This document shows positions 1 to 12,600 of a stretch of 64,000 nt of DNA, one piece after another. The DNA is taken from positions 24,454 through 88,453 of the forward strand of contig VXAA01006085.1 in NCBI GenBank assembly GCA_013399115.1, in the 5' to 3' direction. The DNA is from Anseranas semipalmata. Its lineage: Eukaryota > Chordata > Aves > Anseriformes > Anseranatidae. The first letter of the stretch is position 1, and every line of letters begins with the position of its first letter. Below the pieces are notes generated by a model. That model saw only the letters and a list, made by a program, of their open reading frames with translations. It did not search any database and was not told where the DNA came from. Position numbers and translations under genes: made by a program.

Positions 1-489
1 AATCAAGTGTTTATGTCAAGTCGCAGCTAACAGGATAAAAAGCAGCGCTGACAGATAGGAGACTATAGAGTACAAACTTGGTTGTATTTGCTTTCCAGAA
101 ATCCTTGTAAAAAGCATGGCTTGCCTACTGATTTATAAGGAAGAGAGTCACTTTGCATAGTTTTAGGCTAAGTTACCTTAATGAATGCAAGTATACCTTT
201 CACTAAATGTATTTTGCCCAGCAATTTTTCTATTCTTCATTAAAGTATTTCTAGCATACTCCCCCACCCAGCTTCTATTGCTCCTTATATATTAAGAACC
301 ACTTGTTAAATACTATCTTTACAGAGCATTAGAGAAAAAACACACGTCCATTCCTCAAGTTGAAAAGAGTATTATTACTTCCTACTATTAGTAATCTTCA
401 CTGAAGGAGGACAGTCATTAAGTCAGGTCTCATGTTAGCTAGCACCAACGGAGTTCAGATGAGTAATACTCCACCAAAATGCTAGTTAC
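1..489 (-). other. RB1 intron 13, 3' part missing
   Basis: AT-rich intron after exon 13. I looked for the 57-nt exon 14 and did not find it, so it lies beyond the left edge. Nothing else recognisable. Confidence 0.85.
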
Positions 490-606
490 CTGTGAGCCAA
501 TTTCAGCACATCCCTGTCCAACTGCTTCAGCAAATTTCTTTTTGAAGGTGTGGCCAAGAGTTTCCACTCTTTTCAGGATGCTATCGTTAGGGTTCACTGT
601 GCAATT
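490..606 (-). CDS. RB1: RB1 exon 13 (117 nt)
   Basis: The exon starts after an AG acceptor at 607-608 and ends at a gtaact donor. It is 39 whole codons, the same length as human exon 13. It reads [14 protein letters not shown], then [19 protein letters not shown], matching pocket A residues 406-444 of the human protein. Upstream of the acceptor (plus 615-655) the transcript has a long pyrimidine-rich tract that fits a strong polypyrimidine signal. Confidence 0.96.
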
Positions 607-3600
607 CTAGTAAAGTACAGGAAGGAGGGCAGGGGAAGGAAAGGCAAGGAAAGGATATTTTACTTCAAAACATTTAAAAATTTAATCAAATTAGTCCTGC
701 TTCACTTTGTAACATTTCTCAATCACCTCATCAGCATAAATCAGAGTATTTAAAAAGATGAAATGTGTATATTATATATACATAACGTTCAGCATTGTCC
801 AGTAACTACAACTTCATTTCTCACATACAACTAAGCTGCAACTAATACCACTAATATGAGTAGTATCAACTACATTAACGTCTTTCAAGTTAAAAATATG
901 GTTAAATTGCTGAATATGGACACAAGAGATCCTCTCTGAATACATCCTCCTTCTCTTCCTATATGTCCCCTTTATATTCCTTTATTTTTCCATCTGATAC
1001 ATACATTAACTTTAATATTTAGCACAGTAACAAAAAGATCTAAGTACTTATGAGGTTCCAGTACATATCAGTTAGACAGAAATGCTTTCTATGCTAAGAG
1101 TAATTACATTTAAACCATCCCAATTAAAATGTGCTTCTTCAAAAAAGGTTGTTAATAAAGGTGTTACCAAAAGATGCAAGTCAGATCTCTATGTATAAGT
1201 TCTAATGGAGTGATAATTCCAACAATCTTTCACAAATGTTTCATCAAGTCACTTCACTTACATTGAAATATGCGATGAGGGTATCTGATGGTTTATCAGT
1301 TGCTGAGTTTAAAATCATCATCAATTGCTGAATGGTATTCATTGCAGCTCTGGAAAAATAAAATAAAATAAAATGCATTAAGGTTGACTCAACAGTTTCC
1401 AGAAACCGAACAGCACTTCTGCAAGCAAAAAAATTATCATTTTAGTTCTCAACCCAGTTATCAAACCACCTGCTGGGAAAAATCTGTTGTATTGTGTTAA
1501 TCATTGTGAATTCTAATAACCTAACTTATCTAATCATCTAATTATTAGAATGATTACAATCCATAAGTAAACAACCAAAAGATATAAGCAATAAATAATA
1601 AGCACTTTTAAAAGCAATAAAATAGTGGAATTGCAATCCTTGCGTATGAAAACTTTCAGTTAAATTAAGCAAAACCTTAACAAAAAAAATATTTGGCTTT
1701 TGTACAAAAATAATACAAAAGACTGGTGAATGAAGACAGCTTTTAAGTCCTGTGTTCACAAGTATAGTAAGAAAGACGTATTAAAATGCAGCACTTGCTA
1801 TCCATTCATGAGACAATACAGCCTTTTTAACACAGGTGCTTCAAAAAAAAAAAGCCACATTTTTCAGAGGTAGAGCTGTCAATGTTCCATTGCTAACAGC
1901 ATAAGAATATTAGCAGTCTTCTCCCTCCATGGGTCTGAATAAAAGCCATATGAAAACTTACGAAAATAAAAAAAAAAAATCTTTAACTCCAATCCCTTCT
2001 ATTTCCAATAGGAAGGCTGTAACTTGCTGAAATCCTAATTCTACCTTCTGTATCTGCAGCTAGGTTAGAAGAATCTTAAATGCAAAATCTTCTTAACTTT
2101 TAAAGTATTATGGATAAGGAACAGAATGTTCCTGAGAAATATAAATAATATCTCCTTAGAAAGTAGAACAACAATTCTTTATTGTCTAGATGAGAAGTAG
2201 ATCAAAAATATGTATTACATTTTGTGAAATGGGATATACTGAAGTACTGAACTATGCCTCTGTGTATGATTTTACTGGCATTATTTTTTTTACAGGTACA
2301 TAGTAGAGAAAAACAAACAAAAGGCATCAAAACCACTTGCATCTCTACATAATGCCTAGAACTTTCTTGCTAAAAACAGATTCAAAACCAAAAGCAACAT
2401 CCATTGATTTATATCCAATGTCTTAACTTAGAAAAGTTAAGACTAGAAGCTAACTTTCTAAAGTTAACTCAAGTAATATCAGTATTTCCGAAGAGCTATA
2501 ATTTAAAGAATTAAAAATATTCTTAAGACGAATGCATAGGATCATGTTGTTTATTCCACAGATTGTTAAATATCTTGTTGGGGTGAGCGTATCTCTCTGA
2601 AGTAAACATTTTTCACTTTCTCTTCTAAAACTGAAATCCTGATAACAAACACTTTTCATGACTTTCAGAAGGATCATTATTCTAAGATAACAGAGCGGCC
2701 TCTGCTCATATAGCACATATTATCCAGGAGGTGACTGAAATATTTATATGTGGGAAAATAAGAACAACAAAGATCTTGTCATACAGGACAAGAAGATACA
2801 TACATGAGCTAGCACCTAATCAGCCCACATTTCCAACTTCTGGGGATATGATATATTGTTCTGCCTTTATTTGCACATACATACAGAACCAATCATGTAT
2901 TCATTACCTCCATGAATACTTATGTGGTCTGGTTTCTTATTTCACATTCTGTGTTAAGCAATAGCATTAAGTTTCTATTCTTTTAGAAAGATTACTGTAA
3001 TGATTTTTCTCTTAACATCTAAAAAAGGTTGATTCTTCCAGTGGTATTGTTACTTTCTGAATTTTATTTTATTTTTTAAATTTCTGCACTGTTTAACCTC
3101 AATTTGGCTCATATCAGTCAAAAAATAAATGGACAAAGAAAAAACATGTTCAGTCATTATAACTGTAATAGTCCAAAGATACATTATTCTTTAATCTATT
3201 TTTTCAGAAGGCTTTGGTAAAAGCACTTCCACCAAAATCCTACTAGTGATAATGAAAAGCATGAAGACAATCCATACTCATGATGCTCTGAACTAGTACT
3301 TACACCCATCTTATCTACTGATTTTTACATAACACACTAGATACAAATCCACGGATGAAAATGATGATATTCTCACCAACTTCAGGGGGCTTAAGAGCAA
3401 ATCCCAAATGTCTAGGTCCAGAAAGAAGACATTATAATAAGACTCAAAGTACTAAGTATGGTACTTTCATCATAACCTGTAAGGGGATCGACTTAATGCA
3501 AGGAGAGTTAATGATACACTTTGTACTCTGTATTGGTGATCAAAGATTTACTGCCATCTAGTGACAGCTCTGTGCTTTATGAAAAACAGTTGCTACAGCC

Positions 3601-6600
3601 AAAATCATTGCTGCTGAATAAGCCTCCGCTTGGACTGTCTTAAATGGCAGCAGTTTTGGAAAACTCAAAGAAGCCCCTAAGTCTGGATGGAGAGAATCTG
3701 AATCTCTCATTAGACCTCCTCTCACCTTCAGAGTTGTTTTAGCACACTTCAAATTTTTAGCAATGTGGAAGCTTGTTACTCCTGGACTTTATTAATAAGA
3801 CTTCCACATCAAAAGTTTTAATCAAGCATCTTTCACAATGTTAGGGAGCTGTTTTCTTAATGCCAGTGTAACTGAAAAGTGTCAGTAACAAGCCGCCAAT
3901 TTGTGAAAAATAGGATATGTTGTCAATGACCTTCTTGTTAAATACATTTCAAGTTATAGATGGTCTAGATCCTGGTATCACACATTTGGTCTGGGAACCA
4001 CTAGTCAAGCTGTTGTCTTTATGGCTGAAAAAGCATCACTAGCAGTTTAAGACTAGAAGCGTAAAACTAAAAGGGACCATTAAGGCAACCAAATAAAGCC
4101 TTCCGCAGTCACAGGCAATTAAAAGTTCTTTCATACACTGATCAGCATCTATCCCAGCTGCATGTCTCCTTTCAGTATTTTTATGAAGCTTTTAAGAACC
4201 TTACTGCTTAGTTGGCTAGAAAACAATTAATTTCTACACACAGTATTTAGTAGATTTTATAGTGGATGCACAAGCCCAGAGTTCAATTCATTCTTCCACA
4301 AGCATATAGACACTGTAGAAGTATTTTTAACAAAAATTAAAATAATTTTTACTCATTTGAGAAAATGGAAGTAGTAATTAAGCATAATACTTTAACTTAT
4401 CTCTACAAAATGCTACAACAAAAGGCATTTATACAGCAAGCACGGAAGAAGAACTTCATTGTCCAATTTTACTAAACCTGACACATTCAGAACGACTGCT
4501 TGTACAAACATTTCTGTGTTTGTCCACATAGCACATGACATTGCAGTGACACAGCCGATTGGTTCTTGAGCATCCAGGAATTTCTAAGCACCACTTGGTA
4601 AAATCTTTCTACTTTTGCCAAAAAAACTGTGTGGCACAAGGGAAAAATGGTACCTGTAAATCTCTTTTCCTTTGGTTAGCTGAACTCAAGCTTGCAGTTT
4701 TTCCTGCATTGGATTGCAGATTCAAACAATCTGCAATTAATAACACATTTCTACCATGTCTGTCCATTTTCCCCAATAGACCAGAATATCTTGGCACTCT
4801 GAAATGTTCATTTTCCTGTTTTACGAAGAACAAATGCTGGTAATCTGAAATGTTCATCTTCACATACAGAAATGTAACAACACTAGGAAGAAAAGATCAT
4901 GGGAGAAGAAATGAAGTTCTGTATCAGGAAAGGAAGCCATGAAGATCTAGACCTAGACTGAAGATGGGAATAAAGCAGTCAAAAGTACTAGTGTGGAAGT
5001 ATAAAGTTGCGTTCTGACAAGAAGAAATAACAGTAATCTATTTTGCACACATCATGCACTTCTTAGACAATTCGGTAAAAATCCTTCTATGTTATCCAAC
5101 AACTCCAACAGGAACTGGGGGCACTCGGCATCCCTCAGTATGTGCTCACTACTGATTAGTGACCAGCACTAGTCTGTTTCATAAAAAAAGAAAAAAAAAC
5201 ACAGTTGCCTTAAAAATCAAACCAATTACTCTCAAGATGAGTATTTCAAGCTAGGATATTAAACAAAAGAACATAGCTTAAGTGAAAAATTCATACCGAA
5301 CAGGAGTCTGTGGAAGTATTAGATTAAACTCCTCATCTGGATTGTTTTTTCTTGGTGTTCTCTCCAACTGTGAGCTACAGAAATGGAAAACAAACTTGTG
5401 AAGCACTCAAGTAATTCAAAAAAGAATGTTTTCTGTGAAAACTTATTAATCTGCAGAAAAGACTATGGAACAGATTTTTAAAAGATCTAGATGTCCAACC
5501 ATTCCACTTGTTAGACCAATGTAATTGATATTGCTAAGGAGATCTGCTTTGAGTAGGTTGTTGGACTAGATGACCTACAAAGTTCCCTTCCAACTTTTTT
5601 TCTAGAATTCTATTTATAACAACTTAGTTTATATGTACAGCTAGTGTAGGGACTGGAGCACCTCCCCTGTGAGGAGAGGCTGAGAGCTGGGGCTGCTCAG
5701 CCTGGAGAAGAGGAGGCTCAGGGGGATCTCACCAAGGTCTATAAAGCCCTGAAGGGAGGGTGCAAAGAGGCCACAGCCAGGCTCTTCTCAGTGGTGCCCA
5801 GTGCCAGCACAGCAGGCAATGGGCACAAACTGGCACCCAGGAGGCTCCCTCTGAGCATCAGGCAGCACTTGTGTGCTGTGCGGGTGGCTGAGCCCTGGCA
5901 CAGGCTGCACAGAGAGGTTGTGGGGTCTCCTCCCTGGAGATCTTCACAAGCTGCCTGGACGTGGTCCTGGGCAACCTGCTCTGGGTGTCCCTGCTTGAGC
6001 AGGGCTTGGGGCAGGGGACCTCCAGAGCTCAATTCCAACCTCAACCATTCTGTGATTCTGTATTATGCACAGCTCCATTTTAATCCAATTCTAAATGAAT
6101 GTGTTTTCTAACATACATAAGGTCATAGCCCCACACCACGAGCACACATCAAGTGAATTTACAGAAATGCTAAATTGTCAATAACCACTGATATTTTAGA
6201 CTAAAAAAGTTTAGATACATCTGTATTATTGAGCAGCACCAGGGAACGTGCCCAAGCACTGGCACTCAACTGTTTATTCTGTTAAACTGTCAGTGGCATA
6301 TTTCAGTCCCATTAAAAGTACTATTCCCCCAGACAATTTCTGGGTACAGGTCAGAAGTCAGAATGGGCTCAGGAGCACTCCCAGCAGGCAGCTTCTATAT
6401 ACCACCAGCTGGTTTTAGGAAGAAGTTTGACAGCAAGGACCCAGCTGGCCTCAGAGCCGTAACACACTCTTGGGCACATGTAATCAACCAGCATGTGACC
6501 TTCTCCTTGCAATTCCTCAGCTGCCACTGGACTACAGGGGCTTGCACAGAGTAAGAACCGGAGTACAACTTCTGTATCATTTTAGCTAGACATGCAGCAA

Positions 6601-9600
6601 CTTGTTTTAGATTATTTAAACTGTAATGTAAAGCAAGGATGGTGATACCAAAATATCTTAGCTGAACTACAAACCTAAGAGATCAATAGGACACAGAGAT
6701 CTCCACTTAGAATACAGGAGGAGGAGGGGGAAAAAAGTTTAAAAATTTCACGTTTTCTATTGTAATTCAAAAGCAGTAAATGGAAATATTACCATGCTAT
6801 GACATCAGGCTGTAGAGTTTCATCATGATCCAGAAATAATCTTGCATCTATATCTTTGTTTTTGAGATAGAGCTCATCATATTCTTTTGAGAGAACCTCA
6901 ACCTCGAAAAACATTGAAAAATTTTATTTTATAGCAACAAATTTGACAATTTACTCAATAATACAGTCTAGCATTACCTCATGAATACAACTGAATACAA
7001 TGCTGAAACTCTAAGAGAATGACCTTGGAAGTCATAAAGTCACTTCTTACACAAACAGCTGAAACATACCCAGGGGAAAATTACTGTTCCCATGCACAAA
7101 CAAAGATAATCTTTTATAAGAGAAAACAATCCAAGATCATGAGACATTTCTGAAGAAATATAGATCTTGATGCTGTGAAAGAACTAAAAATAGCTGGAGT
7201 GGAAGACATAGACCTGCAAATCAAACTAATGTTTCCAGGCTTTTAAGTCTTTCCTTCCAGAGGAAAAAGAAAAAAAGAAAGAAAAGAAAAACATGTCTCT
7301 ATGGGCAGGAAATGTAAAATGTGTGTCCTTCAAACAGCTACTAGACAATCCACTAGGTCCCCATCTCTGCTGGTTTGGAGATGAAGGCCAAGATCCAAGC
7401 TCAAACCTTCTTGTTCTGAGTATAAGTTTCCTTAGTGCATATTAATATTTGTATTGATGTAGTTTTTAAGAGACGTGCCTGGTTCTACAAAAGATAAACC
7501 ATTATTTCATATCCTACATTCTTCTTTTAAAAAGTACTTCTTTTAAAAGTTTCTTAGTCGATTAGATCCCACGTTGATATGACATCATTTTGCATAAAAA
7601 GTCTGCGATTTTTTTTGAGTAACACTAACTGGAATTCTAGAACTTTTCATCAGGGCCGGATACCAGCCTCCACACCAAGTCTGCTGCTGTGCTCCTGCAG
7701 CAGCAGTCAGTCACCTCAATTATCTGTTCCCTGAGCCCTTAATCATACTAAATGATGCTGTGCTCTGACATGTTCCAGCTAGAAAAAAACAGGCAACAGT
7801 GCATACAAAACCAAATTAGTCCCATGCCAGTCCCAAGCAAAAACAAGCTGCAAGCATCTCCTACACAGCTTTGCTCCTCATCCTCTCCTTTTATCTTTGC
7901 CAGATGAATTTGCATCAAACTGATCTCATGGTTAGAACTTTGAGAGTAGGACTATTAAACCCATAGATTATCTTTAGACTCCCATCATTCCCTTAATTTT
8001 TTCATGAACAAAGTTCATTATCTTGTCCTTTTTCATTACCTTCCTAATGGTTTACACATTCTTTTTGTCTGAAGTATTTCAGTATTCTATTAACATCTAC
8101 AAACCTCAGATTCTTTCACTGCAAAAAACAGCAGCTCCTAGACCAAATGGCTTCACTGTGCTAACTGGGAAGAAATCTTCATCCAGAAATAAAAGTTCTG
8201 AATCAATCCATTCACTAGTTCATAAAGCTTGACCATCAAGCACGCAGTGAAGACAAATGAAATACCTATAGCAAGCCCCAAAAGTTTTTCTTGTTTTGGA
8301 AACAACATTAAAATTTATTGAAAGCTCAGTGGTTTTTTTGTTGGTTTTGTTGTTGTTGCTGTTTGTTTTCTTTTTGTTTTTTAATGAAAGACAATTTAAA
8401 TGTCCCATATTATTAGCAATTGTATGAATGAACTCAGATATGATTGATGGTTAGTTGGTTTATATATGTGGATTGTCTACCTCTGAAAGGTACCTGTAAC
8501 TTTCTGCTTTGTTTTTAGAACATCCCTCACTCAGGTTTCAGTAGAAAGACTCGTGTGACAGGACTTTTCTTCAAACACCGTTTTACAGATTTTTCATCAG
8601 CACTCTTAGACTACTATTTTGATACTATGCTTAAATTGTGCAGAGTTGATTGAGAATCCTCACTGATTTGAGAATAAGCTGTATAATGACAATTGCCTGG
8701 AAGTTCATACAGGACTTGCAAACTATACATACCCACATATATAAAATCTAAACAGACTGCTGATACAGAACATGATGTTGCACTGACCCCAAAATTCATA
8801 TTGAAAGAGATTAAGATATTTAGTGGGCCTTGTATTTTTTTCCCCACCCGAGATACTACGAAATTGAACAGAACGTATACTTGGCATACCTGCAGACCTT
8901 CTGACAGCTCTGACAAACTTCTTATTTTCTCATTACTATATCTAACAGTGACACACAGCTAAACCCACTCTTTAAAGAATGATGGATGTAACTACTTTGC
9001 AAGAAGTTACCTATTAAGGCTTACTCTTGCATGCAATTGCATAGAGGTAGTCTGCTGCATCCAAGCTACAACTCAGTAAGATGGAAGTAATTCTGCAAGG
9101 ACACAGCAGTCCAGATTGCCAGTTGTGACATTGAGCCTGATCTCGTGGATATTTCTCCTACATGACTAAAGTAACATGTTCCAGTTATATTAAATTAAGG
9201 TGTGTAACTGAAGATTGTATGTGCCCACAGATTGACTTCAGAGACTTGATATTGTAATAGTTGTAACTTAGATTAACGGTTTCAGCAAGATTATGGATAT
9301 TCAACTCTTATGTCACGTTTTGCTTTGAGCAAAACCACTAGCTCAACCTCAGGAAATTCATTTATTAGATTCAAATGTAAAAACTGCATGTACTGCATGA
9401 ATCCTGAAATCCCTGTTAACTCATGTTCCTGAAAAACAATGCATTTTGCTAGATGATTTCAGAAGAGCCTATTAGAACTTGATCAATGTGTAAAGAGAAT
9501 CTTAAGTAATCTGGCATGAAGTAAAGCACTGTTGTTGAACTTAAATTACTCCAATTACCTCTGGTAGTCCATTTGAAGCAATAATACCAATAGAATTCAA

Positions 9601-12600
9601 GAAAGGAATAAAGCTCGTGAAATACACATTTTTGACCTAAAAAAAGGAAAAAGCATAACATTAGTGATGTATAGAGGTAGCCATGCATATGCTGCTTTCA
9701 TGTCTTTAAGTCAAGAAACTAAATGAGACACTATTTTATAATGCACTGTTTTGTTTTCAGTAAATCAAAAATAAAATTGCCTATATATCCAAAACTGAGT
9801 TACATGTAAGTATGCAGCATATAATCCACTGCTGGAACATTAAATGACTGAACTGGGAAGGAATTATACTCTTCCCAGCCCTCTTCTGTTTCTACTTCCA
9901 TCATCTGCTTGGATATTCAAAAATCAGTCCTTTTTACACAGGAATAGATTTATCAGCAGAGAAAAACGGGTACGGGGCCTTTACAATCCCACGCACAAGC
10001 AGCTGTGTGCATTTTCTCATTGTGGGATGCACTTGTGAAACCCCATCACAGTATCCCTGCATCCCCATGCTACATGCTCTGATCACCATGTAACTTCATC
10101 CTGTATTCTTCACAGTTAAGTTTTCCTGGTAAAGTTATCACCCATTCCATACCAAGGGACTATTTTTTTTAAATTACCTTACTAGAGAAATTGTAGAACG
10201 GTACAACACTTTCACTACTGAACCTGAGAGAATTAAGTGAGCACAAGTATAGAGATTTTAAAAGACTGCTTAAATAAATGCATATTCCAGATGGGGTTTA
10301 GCAGCAAGATCTAACATACATTAAAACACGGGCATTACCTCATCTAAATTACAATCATGCTCTTTACAAAGGATTTCAATAACTTTTGTATCGGTATCAA
10401 CTTGCTTTGAAGTGCGTGTACTCCTGTTCTGCCCTCTTCTTGGAGTTCGAGATGAACCATTCACAGCCACTGCAGTCACAGCAGACCCTGGAAAGACAGG
10501 CAGAACCATCACAAGGTTAGAGTCATCTTAAGAAAAAAAACTAAGATAACTTCAGAGATTTAAATATTTAAATGACTTTTCAAGCACTCTTAAATTTTTC
10601 CCTTTTCATCTGTTCAGCTGGGTAAGAAACTTTTATTACAGAAAATCTATACAAGAAGAAAACCAATTTTTAAATTCATATATCACTATTTGGACATTTT
10701 GTTTTTAAAACGCTATTCAACACAGAATTTAATAGCACTTTTTGTAAGCAGCTTTGAATAAGCAGAAAGGCTAGGAAAGCCTTGTCTTTTCACAGAAAAG
10801 TAACTGTTTTTTCTATTTTTACAGAAGTGTGAAATGATGAGCTGAAAGAGTGACTTTACATTTCTGAAGGTTAATGAAGTCACACAGGACTGAAGTGCTG
10901 GTGGGAACCTGGAGTATGGTTCTACAGGGAATTCCTCCTTTCCCCAAATACCCCAGTCAAACAAGTATGAAAAACCAAGTTCACCTTGAAGATATCAAAA
11001 AACCTTAATTCAAATGAGGTAAAAATGTTTCATTTTGTTAAGCTCAAAGTAGACGGCCTCAATACTGTCAACTTGAAATATCTGAATTATACTAATAACA
11101 TGTTAATACAATTAAATGTTTTAAAACTGATACTCTAATCAGCATGCTGTTCTCATTTGTAACTTCATTTGCATTTGATAACTTGTTCTATGAGAAAATC
11201 TGACAATCGACACTGCTCTGGTGGTTGCATCTTAATCGTCTCACTCTTAGTCATAAAGCTCAGACATATGGTCTGATTTTTGGGTGGTCCTGTGTGGACC
11301 CAGGAATTGGACTTGATGATCCTTGTGGGTCCCTTCCAACTCACTATATTCTATGATTCTACGAGGACATCGTTTAAACACAATGTGAAGCCTCTTGGTC
11401 GTAAGGACTTGAATAATAATACATTGTGTTACTTGCTAAAAGAATGAAGCACTGAGTGACAGCTTGAACAGTACTTGTATCTATCACACAGCCCAAGTCA
11501 GAAATATAATGCTTTATGCTTATGACAGTGACACCCATATTTGCATTTCAGACAGAAGTGGCAAAGTTTCTGTTCGAGATACAACACACACAGCCTAACT
11601 GTTTTTTAATAAGGAATTGCTATCATATCATAGTTTCACTATGGATATTTGGTTGTAAAACAACAGAAGCACAAGTAGCTTCAGCTTATGAATTCCACTA
11701 TCTCATCCAAATCCAACACAGGATAAACCTGTGTAGTATCGAGAATTACTTTAGTTTATCAATTCCATAGCTTGTGGAAGAAAAATATTCAACAAAAACA
11801 AAAATAGATTTCTGTCTTTCAAAGTTACAAGTAAATGCTTCCTTCTTCTGATTTTCAAGTGAGGTTTCCCAGGCTTTACATATAAAAATTGAATGTACAA
11901 AAAGGTTTTGCTGAAGAGGAGTTTCTATTGGTAAGATCTATTATATTTTTAAAATAAAAATAAAATAAGGAAGAACCACTTGCTAATACAAAGTGAATGT
12001 AGTAAAAAAAAAAAAAAAACTATCTACATTTTTCCTCTACCATTTTATTTTGAGCTACCACCGCAATCAATTTATCCACCAAATATTTCTTTTTAATGTC
12101 TGTGTAGTCCTGTATCTTGCACATTTCTGTTGCCATCATACTGCTATAAATCAATGAAATAAGAGTCATAGCACCATCTTCTCCTTTTGTAATTCAAAGC
12201 AAACCTAAATAATGGTATGCAATCATCATCTACCCAGAACTCAAATTATTTTTACCAAACTGCAAGTACTCTTCTCACAAGCTTCTAAACAACTGGAATG
12301 GGCAGAGGGCATAGCAAAGGGATGGCAGGTATAGAAAAAACTGAAATACTAAATTCATTGCTACATTCAAATAATTTAAGTTCATTAGCATCTAAATTGA
12401 ACTAAAATATTAAAAAATCCATTTTAATATGCTTAAGAAGTTTTATTATATTAATTGTGAATGTTAGCAAGACAAATGGAAATTTAACTAATTTACTTTC
12501 TACTTAGTGAACAAAAAACTGAAATCCTTACTGTATGGTTCCTTGAGCATAGCAGGAGGTGACAGTTTGATAAAATAATCTAAGACACACAGCAACAACT

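Larger units (their letters stand above)
1350..5296 (-). other. RB1 intron 11
   Basis: A 3.9-kb AT-rich intron. It holds an (AAAAT)n tract at 1354-1374, a perfect 10-bp hairpin at 2420-2443, another at 4713-4737, and a 14-bp exact direct repeat (TCTGAAATGTTCAT) at 4798 and 4844. Open frames here are short and unlike known proteins. Confidence 0.85.
5375..6792 (-). other. RB1 intron 10
   Basis: A 1.4-kb intron that is about one third CR1 sequence (two fragments, 5543-5613 and 5642-6062). The remainder is unremarkable. Confidence 0.88.

Noticed and set aside
1..489. RB1 exon 14
   Set aside because: Searched for the conserved 19-codon exon; no match. It must lie left of the window.
4713..4737. 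Isolated 10-bp hairpin as a structured RNA
   Set aside because: One perfect 10-bp inverted repeat is near chance expectation in 64 kb of AT-rich DNA, so it is listed only as a repeat.
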